The notes: a model not told the origin generated them from the letters alone. Shown: positions 1 to 10,220, counted from the stretch's first letter. The stretch: DNA of 64,000 nucleotides from Lacimicrobium alkaliphilum (GCF_001466725.1 NZ_CP013650.1:310001-374000); one strand, 5' to 3'. Made by a program: numbers and translations.

Positions 1-172
1 GAAAAGCCGCGAAGCTCAGGCCGGCCGGTGGAAACCAGATACTGGCGTGCGGCGCATACTCCATCAGCACTGCCAGCCGCCACAGCAACAACCAGCAAAG
101 AAGAAGCAGAATGCTGCGCAGCATTTCAGTGGCAGAGAAAAAGATATTAAGCTGGTTTCTGAACGACCCCAT
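1..172 (-). CDS. MASE1-domain membrane sensor, N-terminal fragment
   Basis: Only the first 57 codons are inside the window; the gene runs off the left edge. The start is an ATG at 172 read leftwards. The translation begins MGSFRNQLNIFF, then a hydrophobic helix rich in Leu and Trp, then the stretch ASIWFPPAGLSFAAF. A hydrophobic helix followed by a WxPPAGL-type motif is typical of the MASE1 integral membrane sensory domain, which is usually fused to GGDEF, EAL or histidine kinase output domains. The output domain cannot be seen. The gene lies downstream of valS in the same direction, 158 bases away, probably as a separate unit. Confidence 0.6.
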   Translation of the reverse strand, partial: MGSFRNQLNIFFSATEMLRSILLLLCWLLLWRLAVLMEYAPHASIWFPPAGLSFAAF

Positions 173-330
173 CAGATGCCCATTTAATTAGAGTGAGCGT
201 AGCAACGCTGTAGCATCCTTGTTACGGCTGGTTTCTATCGTCTTCACCTATTGTTGTTGAGATACTAAACAGATTGACGGGGGCCCGGCAAGTGAAGTTT
301 GCCTGCCCCAACTGAGTCATCCGACAGATA

Positions 331-3099
331 TTACAGATTCTCAATGGTCTGCTTTTGCTCCTGCAGCTTTTCGGTTTGCAGTCGGAACTCTTCCAGTTTA
401 GCTTTTTCTTTGTCGATCACAGCAGGGGGGGCTTTGCTGACAAAATTCTGATTGTTCAGTTTGCCTTCGGTACGCTGCATATCGCCTTCTAGCTTCTCCA
501 TCGCCTTGTTGATTCTGGCCAGTTCGGCATCCTTGTCGATCAGTCCTGCCATGGGAATCAGCACTTCCATTTCACCAACAATGGCTGAGGCCGAAGCAGG
601 GCCTTTTTCGCCAGTAGGCAATATCTCAATTTCCTCCAGTCTGGCCAGACGGCTGAGCAGCAGTTGTGTGTCTTTAAGACGACGTAAGTCTTGCTCACCT
701 GCATTGCGCAACAGCACAGAAAGGGGTTTGCTGGGGCTGATATCCATTTCACCACGGATATTACGTACGCCGACAATCACTTGCTTGACCCACTCGATAT
801 CGGCCAGGACCTGATCATCGATCAGGCTGCTGTCCTGCTCCGGAAATGGCTGGATCATAATGCTTTGTCCCTGCGCATTGCGGCACAATGGCGCCACCCG
901 TTGCCAGATCTCTTCGGTAATATATGGCATAAAAGGGTGCATCAGGCGTAGCAGACTCTCCAATACATTTACCAGGGTATGACGGGTGCCGCGTTTCTGT
1001 GTCTCGCTGCTGGCCTCACTGTTAAGTACAGGCTTAGATAGCTCCAGATACCAGTCGCAGAACTGATTCCAGGTAAATTCATAGACCGCCTGAGCCGCCA
1101 TGTCGAAACGGTAATCCTTGATTGCGGATTCGAATGCCTGCAATGTTTGCTGGAACTTCGCCCAAATCCACTTATCTGCCAGGCTCAATTGCAGTTCACC
1201 GCCGCTTAAGCCGGTATCCTGCTCTTCGGTATTCATCAGTACAAAACGCGAGGCATTCCACAGTTTGTTGCAGAAGTTGCGGTACCCTTCTACCCGGCCC
1301 ATATCGAAGTTGATATCACGGCTGGTGGAGGCCATGGCCGCAAAGGTAAAGCGCAGGGCGTCGGTGCCATAGGCGGCAATACCATCAGGGAACTGGGCCT
1401 GAGTACGCTGGGCAATTTTCTGGGCCAGTTGCGGTTGCATCATACCGGCGGTTCGTTTCGCTGTCAGGGCATCCAGTTCAATGCCGTCAATCAGGTCGAT
1501 AGGGTCGAGCACATTACCCTTTGACTTGGACATTTTGTTGCCCTGCTCGTCACGGATAAGGCCGGTGATATAGATTTCTTTAAAGGGGATCTTGCCGGTG
1601 AACTTTTTGGTCATCATGATCATTCTGGCCACCCAGAAGAATATGATGTCAAAGCCTGTTACCAGCACTGAGCTTGGTACAAAGGTTTCCAGCTCCGGGG
1701 TTTCCTCTGGCCAGCCGAGGGTGGCGAAGGGCCACAGGGCAGAAGAGAACCAGGTATCCAGCACATCTTCATCCTGACGTAACATCACGTCATCCGCTAA
1801 CTGATGTTTGGTTCTGACCTCTGCTTCGTCACGACCTACGTAGACATTCTGCTGCTCGTCATACCAGGCGGGAATACGGTGACCCCACCATAATTGCCGG
1901 GAAATACACCAGTCCTGAATGTTATACATCCACTGGTAGTAGGTTTTGTTCCAGTTTTCTGGCACAAATTTAATTTCACCGGACTCCACCGCTTCTATCG
2001 CCGGTTTGGCCAGTGACTCTACTGCCACATACCACTGGTTGGTCAGATAGGGTTCGATTACCGCACCGGTACGATCGCCTCTTGGTACTTTGAGCTTGTG
2101 GGCTTCGACCTTGACCAGCAAGCCCAGTTGTTCCAGCTCCTGCACGACTTTCTCGCGGGCTTCAAAACGGTCCAGCCCCCGGAACTTTTCGGGAGCATTT
2201 TGATTGATCTTCGCTTCGTCGGTGAAGACGTTGATCATCTCCAGATTGTGGCGCTTGCCGATGTCATAGTCATTGAAATCATGGGCCGGGGTGATTTTCA
2301 CACAACCACTGCCAAATTCAGGATCCACATAATCATCGGCGATGATAGTGATCAGCCTGTCGGTGAGTGGCAGGCGAATCTGTTTTCCGATATAGGACTG
2401 ATAACGCTCATCATCCGGATGTACCGCCACAGCAGTATCTCCGAGCATGGTTTCCGGGCGGGTGGTGGCGACAATCAGCTCACCGGAACCGTCTTCCAGT
2501 GGGTAGCGCATATGCCACATATGGCCGTTTTCTTCTTCGTTGAGTACCTCAAGATCAGAGACCGCCGTATGCAGCACCGGATCCCAGTTCACCAGGCGCT
2601 TACCACGATAAATCAGGCCTTCTTCGTGCAGACGTACAAACACTTCCTTAACCGCATTGGAGAGCTCATCGCTCATGGTGAAGGCTTCACGGCTCCAGTC
2701 AGGAGAAGTACCCATACGACGCATCTGTGAGGTAATAGTACCGCCGGATTCTTCTTTCCATTCCCAGATTTTGTCGATAAAGGCGTCGCGGCCCAGATCA
2801 TGGCGGGTTTTGCCCTGGGCGTTAAGCTGGCGTTCTACCACCATCTGGGTGGCGATACCGGCATGATCGGTACCACATTGCCACAGAGTATTGTCCCCTT
2901 TCATACGGTGGTAACGGATCAGAGCATCCATAATGGTATGCTGAAAGGCGTGGCCCATATGCAGGCTGCCGGTAACATTGGGAGGCGGCAGTAAAATACA
3001 ATAGGGATCACCCTTGCCACTGGCCTTGAAATAGCCGTTCTTTTCCCATTGCTGGTAACGTTGCTGCTCGATGTTCTGCGGATTAAACGTCTTATCCAT
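331..3099 (-). CDS. valS: valyl-tRNA synthetase
   Basis: Class I aminoacyl-tRNA synthetase that charges tRNA-Val in the cytoplasm. The protein starts [13 protein letters not shown]. It has the HIGH-type signature [12 protein letters not shown] near residue 45, the CP1 editing domain with [17 protein letters not shown], the KMSKS loop [11 protein letters not shown] near residue 550, and a C-terminal anticodon-binding and coiled-coil arm. A length near 920 residues is normal. An in-frame ATG exists 12 bases upstream (3111), but the ATG at 3099 is preceded by GAGAG at good spacing and gives the usual MDKT/MEKT start. It overlaps the end of holC by 8 bases, which fits the conserved pepA-holC-valS operon of Gammaproteobacteria. 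Confidence 0.98.
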   Translation of the reverse strand: MDKTFNPQNIEQQRYQQWEKNGYFKASGKGDPYCILLPPPNVTGSLHMGHAFQHTIMDALIRYHRMKGDNTLWQCGTDHAGIATQMVVERQLNAQGKTRHDLGRDAFIDKIWEWKEESGGTITSQMRRMGTSPDWSREAFTMSDELSNAVKEVFVRLHEEGLIYRGKRLVNWDPVLHTAVSDLEVLNEEENGHMWHMRYPLEDGSGELIVATTRPETMLGDTAVAVHPDDERYQSYIGKQIRLPLTDRLITIIADDYVDPEFGSGCVKITPAHDFNDYDIGKRHNLEMINVFTDEAKINQNAPEKFRGLDRFEAREKVVQELEQLGLLVKVEAHKLKVPRGDRTGAVIEPYLTNQWYVAVESLAKPAIEAVESGEIKFVPENWNKTYYQWMYNIQDWCISRQLWWGHRIPAWYDEQQNVYVGRDEAEVRTKHQLADDVMLRQDEDVLDTWFSSALWPFATLGWPEETPELETFVPSSVLVTGFDIIFFWVARMIMMTKKFTGKIPFKEIYITGLIRDEQGNKMSKSKGNVLDPIDLIDGIELDALTAKRTAGMMQPQLAQKIAQRTQAQFPDGIAAYGTDALRFTFAAMASTSRDINFDMGRVEGYRNFCNKLWNASRFVLMNTEEQDTGLSGGELQLSLADKWIWAKFQQTLQAFESAIKDYRFDMAAQAVYEFTWNQFCDWYLELSKPVLNSEASSETQKRGTRHTLVNVLESLLRLMHPFMPYITEEIWQRVAPLCRNAQGQSIMIQPFPEQDSSLIDDQVLADIEWVKQVIVGVRNIRGEMDISPSKPLSVLLRNAGEQDLRRLKDTQLLLSRLARLEEIEILPTGEKGPASASAIVGEMEVLIPMAGLIDKDAELARINKAMEKLEGDMQRTEGKLNNQNFVSKAPPAVIDKEKAKLEEFRLQTEKLQEQKQTIENL

Positions 3100-3553
3100 T
3101 TTGGCTCTCATCTAAACTGCTTGCGGGGCGGGTATCCAGTTGATGGCCCGCGGCGCGATAATGTTTGTATCGTTCTCTGGCCTGCTGCTTTTGTGCATCT
3201 TCCCCAGGCACGAAATCGTAAATCTGACGGACATTGCCGGGCAGGGCCGGGCATTGTTGCTGAAGGTTAATCACCACTTGCTGGCTTAATCGTTGTGGCA
3301 GTTGCCAGTTAATCTGCACCGGTGTGCCCCGCGGCGGCCCTTCACCACTTAAATTATGTGGTACAAAGGCTTCGGCGGGCAGTTGCCAGAGTAATTCATC
3401 CATCTGCTCTGCCTGTTGTTGCGTCTCACACAGGATCATGCAGCTCTGTTTAGCCCGATAAAGCCTGGCTGCCAACTGACAAGCCAGCGCATGGGGCGCT
3501 GGCTTATCGTCGACCTTTTCCTGCTCAAGCAGGTAAAAGATTACCTCTGCCAT
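3092..3553 (-). CDS. holC: DNA polymerase III chi subunit
   Basis: Accessory subunit of the DNA polymerase III clamp loader; chi binds psi and SSB. The protein is 153 residues, near the family's usual size, and shows the HolC pattern: an N-terminal VIFYLL strand, the block [12 protein letters not shown], then [18 protein letters not shown], which carries the conserved LW and PH residues. It sits between pepA and valS, the standard order, 7 bases after the pepA stop, and overlaps the valS start, so translation of the three genes is probably coupled. Confidence 0.92.
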   Translation of the reverse strand: MAEVIFYLLEQEKVDDKPAPHALACQLAARLYRAKQSCMILCETQQQAEQMDELLWQLPAEAFVPHNLSGEGPPRGTPVQINWQLPQRLSQQVVINLQQQCPALPGNVRQIYDFVPGEDAQKQQARERYKHYRAAGHQLDTRPASSLDESQNG

Positions 3554-3560
3554 CTGAGCA

Positions 3561-5072
3561 TCAGTCCTCGGTTTCGATACCGGCGCGATTCATCACAAAC
3601 TGAGTCAGCATGGGTACCGGGCGTCCGGTTGAACCTTTGATTTTGCCACCACTGACCCAGGCTGTGCCAGCCACATCCATATGTGCCCAGTGATATTTCT
3701 TGGTGAAACGGGAAAGGAAGCAGGCGGCGGTAATGGTACCGGCCGGCCGGCCGCCCACATTAGCCATATCGGCGAAGGGGCTTTCGATTTGTTCCTGATA
3801 CTCATCCCACAATGGCAAACGCCAGGCTTTATCGCTGCTCTGTTCAGAGGCACTGATCAGCTCGTGGGCCAGTGGATTATGGTTGCTGAGCACCGCCGAG
3901 GCATGTTTGCCCAGGGCGATAACACAGGCACCGGTCAGGGTGGCCACATCTACCACCAGTTCGGGATTAAAGCGCTCAACATAGGTCAGCGCATCGCACA
4001 GCACCAGACGGCCCTCAGCGTCGGTATTCAGTACTTCTACCGTCTGCCCTGACATGGTGGTCAGCACATCGCCAGGACGATAAGCGTTGGCATCGGGCAT
4101 ATTTTCGCAACCGGCCAGTACGCCTATCACGTTTATCGGTAAGTTGAGCTCGGCGATCGAGGCCATGGCGCCCAGTACACCTGCGGCACCACCCATGTCA
4201 TATTTCATTTCATCCATGGCCTCAGAGGGCTTGATGGAGATACCGCCCGAATCAAACGTCAGGCCTTTGCCGACCAACACAACAGGTGCCTGAGCGGGGT
4301 TGGCGGCGCCCTGATAATGAATCAGTGTCATGATGGATTCATTTTCAGAACCGCGGCCCACTGCCAGATAGGACTGCATGCCCAGCTCTTCCATCTGCTT
4401 TTCATCCACCGAATCAACGGTAACAGACTCGTGTTGTTCAGCCAGTTGAGTGGCCTGCTCAAGCAGATAACGGGGATTACAGATATTCGGTGGCATATTG
4501 GCCACGTCTTTACAGATTTTTACCCCGGTTGCCACCGCCAGACCATGATTAATGGCCCGCTCGCCTGTCGCCAGTTCGCGGCGGGTGGGTACATTGAAGA
4601 CCATTTTTCTGAGCGGCCTGCGCGGTTCGTCCTTTTTGGTTTTGAGCTGGGTAAAGGTGTACAGACAGTCCTGAGTGGCTTCCACCGCCTGACGCACCTT
4701 CCAGTAGGTATCACGGCCTTTAACATGCAGTTCGGTGAGAAAGCAGACCGCTTCCATGGAGCCGGTTTCATTCAGGTTGCTGATGGTACGGGCGATGATT
4801 TGTTTGTACTGGCGTTCGTCCAGTTCCCGCTCTTTGCCACAACCGACCAGTAACACCCGTTCGCTGAGAATATTGGGTACATGATGCAACAGCAGCATCT
4901 GCCCGGCCTTACCCTCAAGATCGCCCCGGCGCAGCAGGTTGCTGATATAGCCACCGCTGATCTCATCCAGTTGCTCGGCTACCGGTGTCAGTCGACGGGG
5001 TTCAAACACACCCACCACAATACAGGCGCTGCGCTGTTTTTCCGGACTACCACTTTTTACACTAAATTCCAT
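3561..5072 (-). CDS. pepA: leucyl aminopeptidase (M17)
   Basis: Cytosolic M17 aminopeptidase with two metal ions that removes N-terminal residues from peptides; in E. coli PepA also acts as a DNA-binding protein in Xer recombination and carAB control. The protein has 503 residues. The C-terminal catalytic half carries [17 protein letters not shown] (metal and active-site Lys/Asp) and [10 protein letters not shown], the M17 signature, followed by the [14 protein letters not shown] block. The start [21 protein letters not shown] is the usual one. It is the first gene of the pepA-holC-valS operon and diverges from lptF across 294 bases, where its promoter should lie. A 7-bp inverted repeat (TAAACTT/AAGTTTA, 5235-5259) lies there, of unknown meaning. 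Confidence 0.97.
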   Translation of the reverse strand: MEFSVKSGSPEKQRSACIVVGVFEPRRLTPVAEQLDEISGGYISNLLRRGDLEGKAGQMLLLHHVPNILSERVLLVGCGKERELDERQYKQIIARTISNLNETGSMEAVCFLTELHVKGRDTYWKVRQAVEATQDCLYTFTQLKTKKDEPRRPLRKMVFNVPTRRELATGERAINHGLAVATGVKICKDVANMPPNICNPRYLLEQATQLAEQHESVTVDSVDEKQMEELGMQSYLAVGRGSENESIMTLIHYQGAANPAQAPVVLVGKGLTFDSGGISIKPSEAMDEMKYDMGGAAGVLGAMASIAELNLPINVIGVLAGCENMPDANAYRPGDVLTTMSGQTVEVLNTDAEGRLVLCDALTYVERFNPELVVDVATLTGACVIALGKHASAVLSNHNPLAHELISASEQSSDKAWRLPLWDEYQEQIESPFADMANVGGRPAGTITAACFLSRFTKKYHWAHMDVAGTAWVSGGKIKGSTGRPVPMLTQFVMNRAGIETED

Positions 5073-5366
5073 TCATCACCCCATCTGTACTGGTGTTACG
5101 TCAGTCTGTGCGTTAGCCTTTTGCTATTGTTCCGGCCCGTCATCCACAGACTGACAGATCAAACAGGATGTTGTCAGCCGGTTTTTTGAATCATTCTGTG
5201 CCAGAAAGCGTTTAAAAAGGCCGGAATCGCAAATTAAACTTGTGAAAATGTTAAGTTTACTTAAAAATTCACAGCATTCCACTAAAAGCGTCAGTTTACT
5301 CAGCCTCTGCAGATCCGCAAGCACAGTATTCAGGCGACGAGAACTCGTATTCTGTATGGAACGGCT

Positions 5367-6473
5367 GTGCTGATTTTCCGATATTTACTCAGGGAAACCC
5401 TGAAGTCTCAAATTGCCGTCTTTCTGGTGCTGATGGCGATCTTCGTGATCCAGAAATTTGTCCGTGTTCTGGCGGCAGCCACTGACGGTGATATTCCGGC
5501 CGGACTGGTGCTGGGTTTTCTGGCCCTGAACATGCCGGTACTGGCCTCTTTGATCCTGCCATTAAGTTTATTTTTAGGCATTATGCTCGCCCATGGGCGC
5601 TTTTATGTAGATCATGAAATGGCGGTAATGCACGCCTGTGGTGTCAGCGAATGGTATGTGACACGGGTAATGCTGGTGCTGGCGATGATTATTGCGCTGT
5701 TTTCTGCATTGCTGACCCTGTGGCTGGCGCCCCTGTCGATGGAAGTGGAATATCAACTGGAAGAACGGGTCAGTGCCGAATCGGGACTGACCAGCCTGAT
5801 TCCGGGGCGCTTCCAGCAAACCGCCAACGAGAAGGCGGTGATTTTTGTGCATGATATCGGCTCCGGCGACAATCAACTGGAGCGGGTGTTTCTGGCCCAG
5901 CAGGAGCAGGAAGAGGAGCGTCGGGACTTCAGGATCATTTATGCCAATTTCGGTAGCGTTCAGCAGGAGGCCGATGGCGCTGAAAAGCTGGTGCTGAGCC
6001 AGGGACTGCAGTTTGAAGGCACAAAGGGGCAGGCAAGTTTCCGCAAGGTGGCTTTTGATGAGTATCAGGTGCAAATTGCTGAGCGTCAGGCCGAACACCA
6101 GAGCCGCAAGCTGGCAGCATACCCGACGCCTCAGTTGCTAGAGGATCCCAGTATCGAAGCACTGGCAGAATGGCAATGGCGTCTGGCAATTCCACTGTCT
6201 CTGCCATTGCTGGTGTTGATTGCGGTACCGCTCAGTGCGGTCGATCCGAGACAGGGGCGCTTTGGGCGTATTTTTCCAGGCCTGTTGTTGTATCTTGGTT
6301 ACTTTATGCTGCTGATGGCCGGCCGCAAGGCCCTGGAAACCGGTGGCGTACCCGCCGTGATCGGTCTGTGGTGGGTGCACGGAGTGATGTTAATTATCGG
6401 AACCTTTCTGATTGTACGCAGGCGCCCACTGGGAGTCAGAATGCGGGCCAGGTTCAGAGGAGCATCACGATGA
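5367..6473 (+). CDS. lptF: LPS export ABC transporter permease LptF
   Basis: Inner-membrane subunit of the LptB2FG transporter that extracts lipopolysaccharide from the inner membrane and pushes it into the LptC-A-D bridge. The protein starts at a GTG and reads MLIFRYLLRETLKSQ, the usual LptF N-terminus. It has three N-terminal membrane segments, the conserved HACGVSEW coupling region after the second, a periplasmic beta-jellyroll domain (about 120-260) and three C-terminal segments with the VPLSAVDPRQGR block. It overlaps lptG by four bases (ATGA), so the two are co-translated. Divergence from pepA is the normal arrangement in this class. Confidence 0.96.
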   Translation: MLIFRYLLRETLKSQIAVFLVLMAIFVIQKFVRVLAAATDGDIPAGLVLGFLALNMPVLASLILPLSLFLGIMLAHGRFYVDHEMAVMHACGVSEWYVTRVMLVLAMIIALFSALLTLWLAPLSMEVEYQLEERVSAESGLTSLIPGRFQQTANEKAVIFVHDIGSGDNQLERVFLAQQEQEEERRDFRIIYANFGSVQQEADGAEKLVLSQGLQFEGTKGQASFRKVAFDEYQVQIAERQAEHQSRKLAAYPTPQLLEDPSIEALAEWQWRLAIPLSLPLLVLIAVPLSAVDPRQGRFGRIFPGLLLYLGYFMLLMAGRKALETGGVPAVIGLWWVHGVMLIIGTFLIVRRRPLGVRMRARFRGASR

Positions 6474-7531
6474 TTCGTACACTGGATCTGTATCTGGCCA
6501 GGACACTGATCGGTACCGTATTTATTACGCTGGTGGTGCTGATTGGTCTGAGCAGCCTGATCAAGTTTGTTGAACAACTTAAGTACATCGATCGTGGCGA
6601 TTACGATGTAATGATTGCCGGTATCTACGTATTACTGAGCATTCCAAGGGAAATTGAGCAGTTTTTCCCTATGGCGACCCTGATCGGCGGCCTGATAGGC
6701 ATGGGTATGCTGGCCAGCAACAGTGAACTGGTGGTGATGCAGGCCGCGGGTATGAGCAGGTTGAGTATCATCGGCGCAGCAATGAAATCGGCACTGCTGA
6801 TGGTGGTGTTTGTGATGGCCATGGGCGAATGGGTGGCGCCGGTCAGTGAGGCCCAGGCCAAGGAAATCCGGACTCAGGCCATTTCCGGCGGCAGTTTGTT
6901 TTCTTCCCAGCGATTGGTATGGGCCAAAGATGGTGGTGATTTTGTCAGCATTGGCGAAGTACTCAGTCGTGACAAGCTGTTGGATATCAGTATCTACCAG
7001 TTTGATGATGAGCTGAATCTGACCCGCATTGTTAATGCCGGGCAGGCCAACTTCAGTGGCCAGAGCTGGCGCCTGAGGGATGTGACCCTTACCGTTTTTA
7101 CCGAGGAACAGGTTAAGGTTACCCGCCAGCCGAGGGATAAATGGCAGTCCAGCCTGACCCCGGACAAACTGGGGGTGGTAACGGTTAAACCTGAAGCCCT
7201 GTCGATCAAGGGCCTGAAAGATTATCTCACTTACCTGCGCAGCAACAGCCAGGATGCCAGTCGTTACGAGCTGGCCCTGTGGCGCAAGGTACTGCAACCG
7301 GTCACGGTGGGTGTGATGTTGTTGCTGGCATTGTCGTTTATCTTTGGCCCGCTGCGCAGCGTAACCATGGGCGCCAGGGTCATAATGGGGGTGCTGACAG
7401 GCTTCGGCTTTTTTATCGCCAATGAGGTATTTGGTCCCTTATCACTGGTGTATCAACTCCCGGCAGCAGTGGGGGCGCTATTGCCCAGCCTGCTATTTGC
7501 CGGCCTGGCCGTATACCTGCTCAGACGTTGA
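6470..7531 (+). CDS. lptG: LPS export ABC transporter permease LptG
   Basis: Partner of LptF in the LPS exporter. The open frame extends further upstream, but the real start is the ATG at 6470, which overlaps the lptF stop and gives MIRTLDLYLARTLIG, the usual LptG beginning. The protein has 353 residues. The first membrane helix is followed by LSIPREIEQFFPMATLIGGLIGMGMLASNSELVVMQAAGMS (described here in pieces: IPREIEQFFP, then ASNSELVVMQAAG), the coupling-helix region that contacts LptB. A periplasmic jellyroll domain and three C-terminal helices follow. No gene follows on this strand for about 900 bases. Confidence 0.96.
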   Translation: MIRTLDLYLARTLIGTVFITLVVLIGLSSLIKFVEQLKYIDRGDYDVMIAGIYVLLSIPREIEQFFPMATLIGGLIGMGMLASNSELVVMQAAGMSRLSIIGAAMKSALLMVVFVMAMGEWVAPVSEAQAKEIRTQAISGGSLFSSQRLVWAKDGGDFVSIGEVLSRDKLLDISIYQFDDELNLTRIVNAGQANFSGQSWRLRDVTLTVFTEEQVKVTRQPRDKWQSSLTPDKLGVVTVKPEALSIKGLKDYLTYLRSNSQDASRYELALWRKVLQPVTVGVMLLLALSFIFGPLRSVTMGARVIMGVLTGFGFFIANEVFGPLSLVYQLPAAVGALLPSLLFAGLAVYLLRR

Positions 7532-7639
7532 CAAGATGTATCGCGGAGTTGCAGAGTTCAGTTGGCGTAGTCTGGATGCAGCGAAGCGGAATCCGGGACC
7601 ACAGAAAATTATCATCCTATTTCGGAGGTGGGGATTGAT

Positions 7640-7710
7640 TGTAGGTAGGGATTTATCCCGACGGCGAAGGCTGGCATATACATCTCTGTCGGGATAAATC
7701 CCGACCTACA
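7640..7710. repeat. 23-bp inverted repeat with palindromic arms
   Basis: The arms at 7640-7662 and 7688-7710 are inverted copies that differ at one position. Each arm contains its own palindrome, TCGGGATTTATCCCGA or its near copy, so the element can fold either as one long hairpin or as two small ones. It lies between the ends of the converging lptG and cytochrome c genes. This form (two palindromic units facing each other between converging genes) fits a dispersed REP-like element. It could also act as a two-way terminator, although no clear T run follows. Confidence 0.7.
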
Positions 7711-7716
7711 TCCGTA

Positions 7717-7786
7717 TTCTCTGCGTTTTAGCGCCTCTGCGAGATCAACAAAATAAAAGCCTGAAATCACGCAGAGACGCAGAGAA
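7717..7786. repeat. imperfect inverted repeat, CTCTGCG family
   Basis: The left arm (7717-7745) and right arm (7766-7786) share TTCTCTGCG/CGCAGAGAA and a second block, GCGCCTCTGCGAGAT against ATCACGCAGAGACGC, with two mismatches. It follows the 7640-7710 repeat directly, so almost the whole 294-base gap between lptG and the cytochrome gene is repeat DNA. Similar CTCTGCG hairpins occur as dispersed intergenic repeats in many Gammaproteobacteria. Just upstream, 7569-7606 resembles another repeat fragment but shows no partner here. Confidence 0.5.
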
Positions 7787-7825
7787 GTAAGGGCATTAAG
7801 CCATTAATACCCCAGCGTTTCTGTC

Positions 7826-8281
7826 TTACGGGAAATACTGCGGGTAATTAGTGCGGTTAAAGGGCTTCAGATTATATTTCGGCTGCAGAAAGGCCACCAG
7901 ATTGGTCATTTCTGTAACCGTCATCACATCATTGTAATTGCGCATTTTCGACTGGCCCTGCTCATCGGTGTAGCCCTTCCGCTTGAATCCCGGGGCGATT
8001 TTATGGGACGGGTTAATCACTGAGGTGACCAGTTCAGCATAGGTTTTGATGGTTTTTACGTCGCCACCTAAAGGAACTCTTTTTGCCAGTTGTTGTTCTG
8101 TATCAGTATCTTCAAATCCCTGCATGGTATGGCAGGCCAGGCACTGATAAGCAATGAACACCGCTTCTCCTGCCTGAGGATCGCCTTCTGGCAGGCTGAA
8201 ACCTCTTGGGGATTCCGGCCCCTGAGTACAGGCTGTAAGTAACAATGCAGTTGTCACTGCTATCAGATGTAAATTTCTCAT
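7826..8281 (-). CDS. lipoprotein c-type cytochrome
   Basis: Small monoheme cytochrome c, predicted to be lipid-anchored and periplasmic. The chosen start is the ATG at 8281, preceded by AAAGGATTG at good spacing; it gives MRNLHLIAVTTALLLTAC, a lipoprotein signal with lipobox LTAC. An upstream in-frame start at 8323 would spoil the signal peptide. The heme site is CLACH near residue 47, and a later Met in the KMRNYNDVMT region may be the sixth ligand. Electron partners are not shown by the neighbours. A perfect FNR-type box lies 60 bases upstream, so expression probably changes with oxygen. Confidence 0.8.
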   Translation of the reverse strand: MRNLHLIAVTTALLLTACTQGPESPRGFSLPEGDPQAGEAVFIAYQCLACHTMQGFEDTDTEQQLAKRVPLGGDVKTIKTYAELVTSVINPSHKIAPGFKRKGYTDEQGQSKMRNYNDVMTVTEMTNLVAFLQPKYNLKPFNRTNYPQYFP

Positions 8282-8340
8282 TTTCAATCCTTTTACATGA
8301 CGTAGAGCTTTTAGCCTAGTCACGTTCAGAACTTTATGCC

Positions 8341-8354
8341 TTGATGTTGATCAA
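8341..8354. promoter_or_regulatory. FNR/EtrA box between cytochrome c and GGDEF genes
   Basis: TTGATGTTGATCAA is an exact match to the FNR/CRP-family anaerobic consensus TTGAT-N4-ATCAA. It lies in the divergent 150-base spacer, 60 bases from the cytochrome start and 78 from the diguanylate cyclase start, so it could control either or both. A partial second site, TGGATCAATAAATCA, lies about 30 bases further right. Confidence 0.65.
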
Positions 8355-8431
8355 TTATTGTTCAGTACCCGGCTCTAAGTGGATCAATAAATCAGGTATG
8401 GATTTGACCTGTCAGGTATTAAAGGCGCTCA

Positions 8432-9646
8432 ATGGTTCATCCTTTGCTCATGCTAGACTGGCTGATGATTAGTCTTAGCCCATTCAACCAACCCGGTATC
8501 AATACAATGGACGTTTTGCTTCCTTCCGGTATCGCCGCCGCCCTGATGGTAAACCTGATGGTCAGCGGTTATCTGGTAGCGATTTACTTCTATCATGAGC
8601 GTGAACAGGCATTCCTGAGCTGGTCACTGGCCTGCGGATGTTTCGTGGCCGGAAGCTTGCTGCTGCTTTGCCAGCACTGGTTTAATATCTCACTGAATAT
8701 GCCCGGCTACACTCTGTTGGTTTTTTCCTCCTATCTGTTGTTAAGGGGGGTGACGCAATCGAGTGCCGAAAAAGATACACACCGCTGGATATTAGCGTAT
8801 CTGCCCATCTTCGCATTGACAGCGCTGATACTGGCACTGGCTGTTTTCATCGGTATCTCAATAGGGGCCGTGGCGTCTTTGATGATGGCGCTGTTTTTTG
8901 TAATTACCGAGCGCATGCTGGCAAAACAACAAGACAGCTTCGTGGCTGTTGTGCTGCTACTGCGGATATTGATGGTAGCCCATGCGCTGGTAATGACACT
9001 GCAGGGACTGTCTTACCTGTTGGTGTCCTCGCCGACAATAGCTACCGCCGGGGTCGGCCAACTGGCGTTGTTCAGCCATCTGTTGTTAACGGTTGCGACC
9101 GCGTTAATCCTGCCGATGTTTCACGCTATCAGAGAAAAACGTAAATGGATCCGGCTGGCAAATACAGATGTGTTGACCGCCACGCTCACACGCCGTGGTT
9201 TTTTTGATCTGGCGGCGAAGCAACTGACGTTGCCGGCCTCACAGCCCTGTACACTGTTGATGATCGACATCGATCATTTCAAGCCGATCAACGACCAGCA
9301 TGGTCATGCCACTGGCGACCTGGTATTACAGCAAGTGGCAAAAAGGATCCAAAGTGGGGTCAGAAAAAGTGACTTAGTGGGCCGGCTCGGGGGAGAGGAG
9401 TTTGGCGTGCTGATGCCGCAGACTGACAAACGGGAAGCCAATGCGATTGCGAACCGGCTGTTACAGCAGATAGCCTCGTCAAAATTCATGGGCGAAAAAC
9501 AGCAAATCAGTGTCACTGTCAGTATCGGTGCCATCACCGGGGTTGCTTCCCGGAGCGGTCTGGAAGGCTTATTACGGGAAGCGGATAAAGCCTTGTATCA
9601 GGCCAAATCCAGAGGCCGTAACATGCTGCAATTTGCAGAAAGCTAA
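8432..9646 (+). CDS. membrane diguanylate cyclase (GGDEF)
   Basis: Makes cyclic di-GMP from two GTP. The N-terminal 230 residues contain about seven hydrophobic segments with no recognised sensor domain. The C-terminal GGDEF domain follows, with TDVLTATLTRRGFF at its start, LLMIDIDHFKPINDQHGHATGD (metal Asp and substrate site, quoted in part: IDIDHFKPIND), and the active-site loop RLGGEEFGVL near residue 318. GGEEF is an active variant. No RxxD inhibitory site is seen five residues before the loop (the residues there are RKSDLVG, so RKSD is a possible weak candidate). The start at 8432 has AAAGGCG upstream; an ATG at 8507 is the alternative. It ends 4 bases inside the converging RDD gene. Confidence 0.9.
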   Translation: MVHPLLMLDWLMISLSPFNQPGINTMDVLLPSGIAAALMVNLMVSGYLVAIYFYHEREQAFLSWSLACGCFVAGSLLLLCQHWFNISLNMPGYTLLVFSSYLLLRGVTQSSAEKDTHRWILAYLPIFALTALILALAVFIGISIGAVASLMMALFFVITERMLAKQQDSFVAVVLLLRILMVAHALVMTLQGLSYLLVSSPTIATAGVGQLALFSHLLLTVATALILPMFHAIREKRKWIRLANTDVLTATLTRRGFFDLAAKQLTLPASQPCTLLMIDIDHFKPINDQHGHATGDLVLQQVAKRIQSGVRKSDLVGRLGGEEFGVLMPQTDKREANAIANRLLQQIASSKFMGEKQQISVTVSIGAITGVASRSGLEGLLREADKALYQAKSRGRNMLQFAES

Positions 9647-10152
9647 ACCTTGCCCCAGGATCGGTGATGGTTGGCTTCTTTGCTGAGTACCAGCATTTCT
9701 GTTTTTGCCAGGTGGTCCTGTAAAGACTGTTTATGTCTGACATCCAGCAACACCAGCAAGGTCCCTAAGCCACACAAAGAACATAAGGTACGCCACAACG
9801 CACGGCTGTAAGTCAGAGGCTGGTCGGTAGTGCTGAACAAACGTAAACGCCAGGCCCGCATGCCAATAGTCTGGCCGCCATTGCGCCAGAACCAGACAAA
9901 AAAGCCGAGCACCCAGCCACCGACCCAGATTTGGATCAGGGTCTTATACAAAGATGAGGTCTGAATCACCGCGCTGCTGTGCTCCATGCCCTGCTTATCC
10001 AGCACATTATTCTCCAGCAATATCACCAGCACCACAATCGCCACCAGTGCCGCGCACATGCCCACAGCCACGGCAACCAGTGCATCGTAGATCATCGCGG
10101 CAAGCCGGCGCAGAAAACCTGCCCGGGGAAAAGAATCACCTTGCTGAGTCAT
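9643..10152 (-). CDS. RDD family membrane protein
   Basis: The protein has 169 residues and about three membrane helices, with the RDD pattern: AGFLRRLAAMIYDAL (Arg and Asp in the first helix), a second helix after a short loop, and NGGQTIGMRAWRLRL (the conserved GQTxGxxxxxL block) before the last helix. RDD proteins are integral membrane proteins of poorly known role; some are linked to ion transport or stress. No operon partner is present: the next gene on this strand starts far upstream after a 68-base gap. The stop overlaps the end of the converging GGDEF gene. Confidence 0.85.
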   Translation of the reverse strand: MTQQGDSFPRAGFLRRLAAMIYDALVAVAVGMCAALVAIVVLVILLENNVLDKQGMEHSSAVIQTSSLYKTLIQIWVGGWVLGFFVWFWRNGGQTIGMRAWRLRLFSTTDQPLTYSRALWRTLCSLCGLGTLLVLLDVRHKQSLQDHLAKTEMLVLSKEANHHRSWGKV

Positions 10153-10220
10153 AAGTTCGTGAAAAATATGTGCTTGTGGTCGCAGTGTACCAGCCCGGAT
10201 AAAGGCTGGCGACCATCGGG

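Noticed and set aside
279..311. GC-rich hairpin after valS as a terminator.
   Set aside because: The stem is interrupted (GGCAA/TTGCC core) and no T run follows on the minus strand, so it cannot be supported as a Rho-independent terminator.
2098..2730. 210-codon plus-strand frame opposite valS.
   Set aside because: It is the antisense shadow of a conserved synthetase, with no start signal or family features.
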